A stretch of 64,000 nucleotides of DNA from CAYPFY01 sp964410105 (lineage in GTDB: Bacteria; Bacteroidota; Ignavibacteria; UBA10030; SZUA-254): positions 62,001 to 126,000 of the forward strand of contig CAYPFY010000006.1 in NCBI GenBank assembly GCA_964410105.1. Reading direction: 5' to 3'. Made by a program: the position numbers and the translations under genes. Positions 61,804 to 64,000 of this stretch are shown here, in pieces. Positions within the stretch are counted from its first letter, which is position 1, and every line of letters begins with the position of its first letter. The notes under the pieces are model-generated. The model saw only the letters and a list, made by a program, of their open reading frames with translations, was not told the origin of the DNA and searched no databases.

Positions 61804-62979
61804 ATGAACGACGCTGTCATCGTCAGCGCGTGCCGCACTCCGATCGGAGCCTTCGGCGGCGTGCTCAGCTCGCTTCCCGCCCCCCGGCTCGGGGCGATCG
61901 TGGTTGAAGAGGCTCTTAAGCGAGCCCCGCTCTCCAAAGATCTCGTCGATGAAGTTATTATGGGGAATGTGCTGACGGCAGGCGTCGGACAGGCCCCCGC
62001 CCGTCAGGCTGCGCTTTTCGCAGGCCTCCCCGTATCCGTCGAATGTCTCACCGTCAATAAGGTGTGCGGATCCGGCCTCAAGTCGGTCATGCTTGCGGCT
62101 CAGGCGGTGATGCTCGGCGACGCTCGCGTCGTCGTGGCAGGTGGCATGGAAAGCATGTCGAATGCCCCCTATCTTCTCGAAAAAGCCCGGACCGGATACA
62201 AGATGGGCAATGCCACTCTCGTCGATTCAATGATCAAGGATGGGCTCTGGGACGTTTATAACGATTACCATATGGGGAACGCGGCCGAGCTCTGCGCCCG
62301 CGAATGCTCCGTCCCCCGGGAGGCCCAGGATGAATTCGCAATCATGAGCTATAAGCGCGCTCAGGCTGCACAGCAGAAGTGTCTTTTCAGCGACGAGATC
62401 GTGCCGGTCTCCGTGGCTCTCAAAGGGGGGGATCCGCTCGTCGTAAAAGAGGATGAGGAGCCTAAGAAGGCGAAGTTTGAAAAAATCTCCTCTCTGAAAC
62501 CTGCCTTCCAGAAGGAGGGAACGGTCACTGCCGCCAACGCATCGAAGCTCAATGACGGCGCGGCAGCCGTCGTCGTGATGTCGAAGGACCACGCACAAAC
62601 TCTCGGCCTGAAGCCCCTGGCACGGATCGTCGCCTACGGATCGAGCGCCAAGCGCCCGGAGTGGTTCACGACAGCTCCCGCCGATGTTATTCCGAAGGTT
62701 CTGGCGAAAGCCGGGCTCAGGAAGGAGGACATCGACTTTTTCGAGATCAACGAGGCTTTTGCCGTCGTCAACCTCGCTGTCAACAAGCAGCTCGGCCTGG
62801 AGCTCGAAAAAGTGAACGTGAACGGCGGAGCAGTCGCCCTCGGCCATCCGATCGGCGCCAGCGGCGCCCGCATCCTCGTCACCCTCCTCAATGTGCTCAA
62901 ACAACGAAATGCCCGGCGCGGGATGGCGGCAATCTGTATTGGGGGGGGAGAAGCCGCGGCCATGATCGTCGAACGGTGA
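61804..62979 (+). CDS. acetyl-CoA acetyltransferase (thiolase)
   Basis: A 391-residue thiolase. Catalytic C88 in VNKVCGSGLKS, His in GHPIGASGAR, second Cys in AICIGGGEA, and EINEAFAVVNLA are complete, as in biosynthetic or degradative thiolase II. The start is ATG 61804, fixed by the promoter only 8 nt upstream; a longer frame extends through the promoter and is rejected. With the following 3-hydroxyacyl-CoA and acyl-CoA dehydrogenases it forms a butanoyl-CoA/beta-oxidation type set. Confidence 0.95.
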   Translation: MNDAVIVSACRTPIGAFGGVLSSLPAPRLGAIVVEEALKRAPLSKDLVDEVIMGNVLTAGVGQAPARQAALFAGLPVSVECLTVNKVCGSGLKSVMLAAQAVMLGDARVVVAGGMESMSNAPYLLEKARTGYKMGNATLVDSMIKDGLWDVYNDYHMGNAAELCARECSVPREAQDEFAIMSYKRAQAAQQKCLFSDEIVPVSVALKGGDPLVVKEDEEPKKAKFEKISSLKPAFQKEGTVTAANASKLNDGAAAVVVMSKDHAQTLGLKPLARIVAYGSSAKRPEWFTTAPADVIPKVLAKAGLRKEDIDFFEINEAFAVVNLAVNKQLGLELEKVNVNGGAVALGHPIGASGARILVTLLNVLKQRNARRGMAAICIGGGEAAAMIVER

Positions 62980-62981
62980 CG

Positions 62982-63830
62982 ATGAGAGCCACTGTCATAG
63001 GCGCAGGCACGATGGGAAACGGAATTGCCCACGTCCTCGCCCAGTTCGGTCATGACGTTTCCCTGAGCGATATCGACCAAAAATTTCTCGACAATGCCCT
63101 GACGACCATCAGCCGGAACCTCGACCGGCAGGTGAAGAAAGGGTCTCTCGCGGAGGATCAGAAAGCCAAAACTCTCAGCCGGATCCACACCTCCACCTCC
63201 CTTGAATCTTCCGTCAAAAGCGCCGACATCGTCATCGAGGCTGCCACCGAGGATTTTTCCATAAAGAAGAAGATTTTCAGGAATGTCGACGAAGCTTCCC
63301 CGCCCGAAGCGGTGCTCGCATCCAATACCTCGTCGATATCCATCACCGAAATCGCGGCAGCCACGAAACGCCCGGGGAAGGTTATCGGGATGCACTTCAT
63401 GAACCCGGTTCCTGTCATGAAACTGGTGGAGGTCATCAGGGGACTTGCCACAACGCCCGACACACTTGCGCGGGTGATGGATCTCGCAAAATCGCTCGAT
63501 AAGATCGCTGTGGAGGTGAATGACTATCCCGGTTTCATATCGAACAGGATTCTCCTCCCGATGATCAATGAGGCGGTCTACTGCGTGATGGAGGGGGTTG
63601 CGACCCCGGATTCAATCGATACGGTAATGAAACTCGGTATGAACCACCCCATGGGCCCCCTCGCCCTTGCCGATTTCATCGGGCTCGACGTCTGCCTCTC
63701 CATAATGAATGTGCTCCACGACGGGCTCGGAGATTCCAAATACCGACCCTGCCCTTTGCTCAAGAAGATGGTGGCTGCGGGGCATTTGGGCAAAAAATCC
63801 GGAAAAGGATTTTATAACTATGACGTTTGA
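62982..63830 (+). CDS. 3-hydroxybutyryl-CoA dehydrogenase
   Basis: A 282-residue 3-hydroxyacyl-CoA dehydrogenase. NAD loop VIGAGTMGNGIAH, DLE-equivalent SDIDQKFLD, ASNTSSISITEIA, catalytic His in GMHFMNPVPVMKLVEV and VNDYPGFISNRIL. Size and lack of a fused hydratase point to the Hbd/PaaH type. It starts 2 nt after the thiolase stop and overlaps the acyl-CoA dehydrogenase by 11 nt. Confidence 0.95.
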   Translation: MRATVIGAGTMGNGIAHVLAQFGHDVSLSDIDQKFLDNALTTISRNLDRQVKKGSLAEDQKAKTLSRIHTSTSLESSVKSADIVIEAATEDFSIKKKIFRNVDEASPPEAVLASNTSSISITEIAAATKRPGKVIGMHFMNPVPVMKLVEVIRGLATTPDTLARVMDLAKSLDKIAVEVNDYPGFISNRILLPMINEAVYCVMEGVATPDSIDTVMKLGMNHPMGPLALADFIGLDVCLSIMNVLHDGLGDSKYRPCPLLKKMVAAGHLGKKSGKGFYNYDV

Positions 63831-64000
63831 ATTCACCGAAACCCAGCAGATGATCCGGGAGATGGCCCGGAAGTTTGCCGACGAGGAGCTGCGTCCCTCC
63901 GCTGCCGAACGAGACGAAAAGGAGGAATTCCCCCGCGAAGCTGTCAAGAAAATGGGAGAGCTCGGATTCATGGGAATGACAGTTCCGGAAAAATATGGAG
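63820..64000 (+). CDS. acyl-CoA dehydrogenase, N-terminal part (runs off the window)
   Basis: The first 60 residues are visible: MTFEFTETQQMIREMARKFADEE followed by LRPSAAERDEKEEFPREAVKK and LGFMGMTVPEKYG, the typical N-terminal helical domain of short-chain acyl-CoA/butyryl-CoA dehydrogenases. ATG 63820 lies inside the end of the hydroxyacyl-CoA dehydrogenase gene. Catalytic Glu and FAD motifs lie beyond the window. Confidence 0.9.
   Translation, partial: MTFEFTETQQMIREMARKFADEELRPSAAERDEKEEFPREAVKKMGELGFMGMTVPEKYG

Noticed and set aside
1..64000. tRNA, rRNA, riboswitch or transposase signatures
   Set aside because: I looked on both strands for T-loop-like GGTTCRA segments, conserved rRNA blocks and known riboswitch cores in the longer leaders, and saw none convincing. 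A covariance-model scan would be decisive.

Overview
The window reads as chromosomal DNA (roughly 55-60% GC by eye) from an aerobic bacterium of the Bacteroidota/Chlorobiota/Ignavibacteriota (FCB) group. The lineage call is inference. It rests on two secreted proteins with C-terminal type IX secretion (T9SS) sorting domains (YPNPFN motif), a PorW/SprE-like lipoprotein, and promoters spaced TTG-N20-TAnnTT, one of which (61765-61796) matches the Bacteroidota consensus TTTG-N20-TAnnTTTG exactly. I found no rRNA, tRNA, insertion sequence, phage or CRISPR.

Layout. 1-14895 (mostly + strand): a MATE transporter; a partner-switching signalling module (SpoIIE phosphatase, STAS antagonist, RsbW-like kinase, second SpoIIE phosphatase); prmC-dtd followed by a degenerate peptidase-like protein, a metalloenzyme-fold protein and ComEC; a methylmalonyl-CoA mutase large subunit; and an M1-type peptidase. 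14951-25451: a lone receiver protein, an OmpA protein with thrombospondin type 3 (TSP3) repeats, a minus-strand operon dus / type III polyketide synthase / polX / LiaF-like / nth, and a 1065-residue T9SS cargo protein. 25530-26537: an isocitrate/isopropylmalate dehydrogenase family enzyme.

26748-40204 (minus) is one tightly packed 13-gene aromatic amino acid operon: trpE-G-D-C-F, a DAHP synthase, trpB-A, aroB, an aroD-aroE fusion, aroA, an aroC-chorismate mutase fusion and tyrA. Upstream of trpE I read a clear ribosome-mediated attenuator: a 19-codon leader peptide with three Trp codons, then an 11-bp terminator hairpin with a T tract. One Trp sensor therefore appears to govern the common shikimate pathway and the Tyr branch as well as the Trp branch.

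40268-50306 (minus) is a second large operon encoding an A-family cytochrome c oxidase and its assembly factors: cupredoxin-like protein, CoxA, CoxC, subunit IV, two small membrane proteins, CoxB, CtaA, CtaB, an ABC-2 exporter pair, SCO1 and a DUF420/CtaM-like protein. CoxB carries a ~175-residue repeat-containing insertion inside its CuA domain.

50502-64000 (+): the PorW-like lipoprotein, pyrK-pyrD-folC, rho, a second OmpA/TSP3 protein, a short compositionally distinct stretch (a T9SS cargo protein and a small lipoprotein candidate), and a fatty-acid/butanoyl-CoA type cluster (thiolase, 3-hydroxyacyl-CoA dehydrogenase, start of an acyl-CoA dehydrogenase).

The strongest leads are the trp leader with its supraoperon, the AroC-chorismate mutase fusion, the CoxB repeat insertion, and a recurring arrangement in which operon-head start codons sit only a few bases after the -10 element, implying leaderless or near-leaderless mRNAs.
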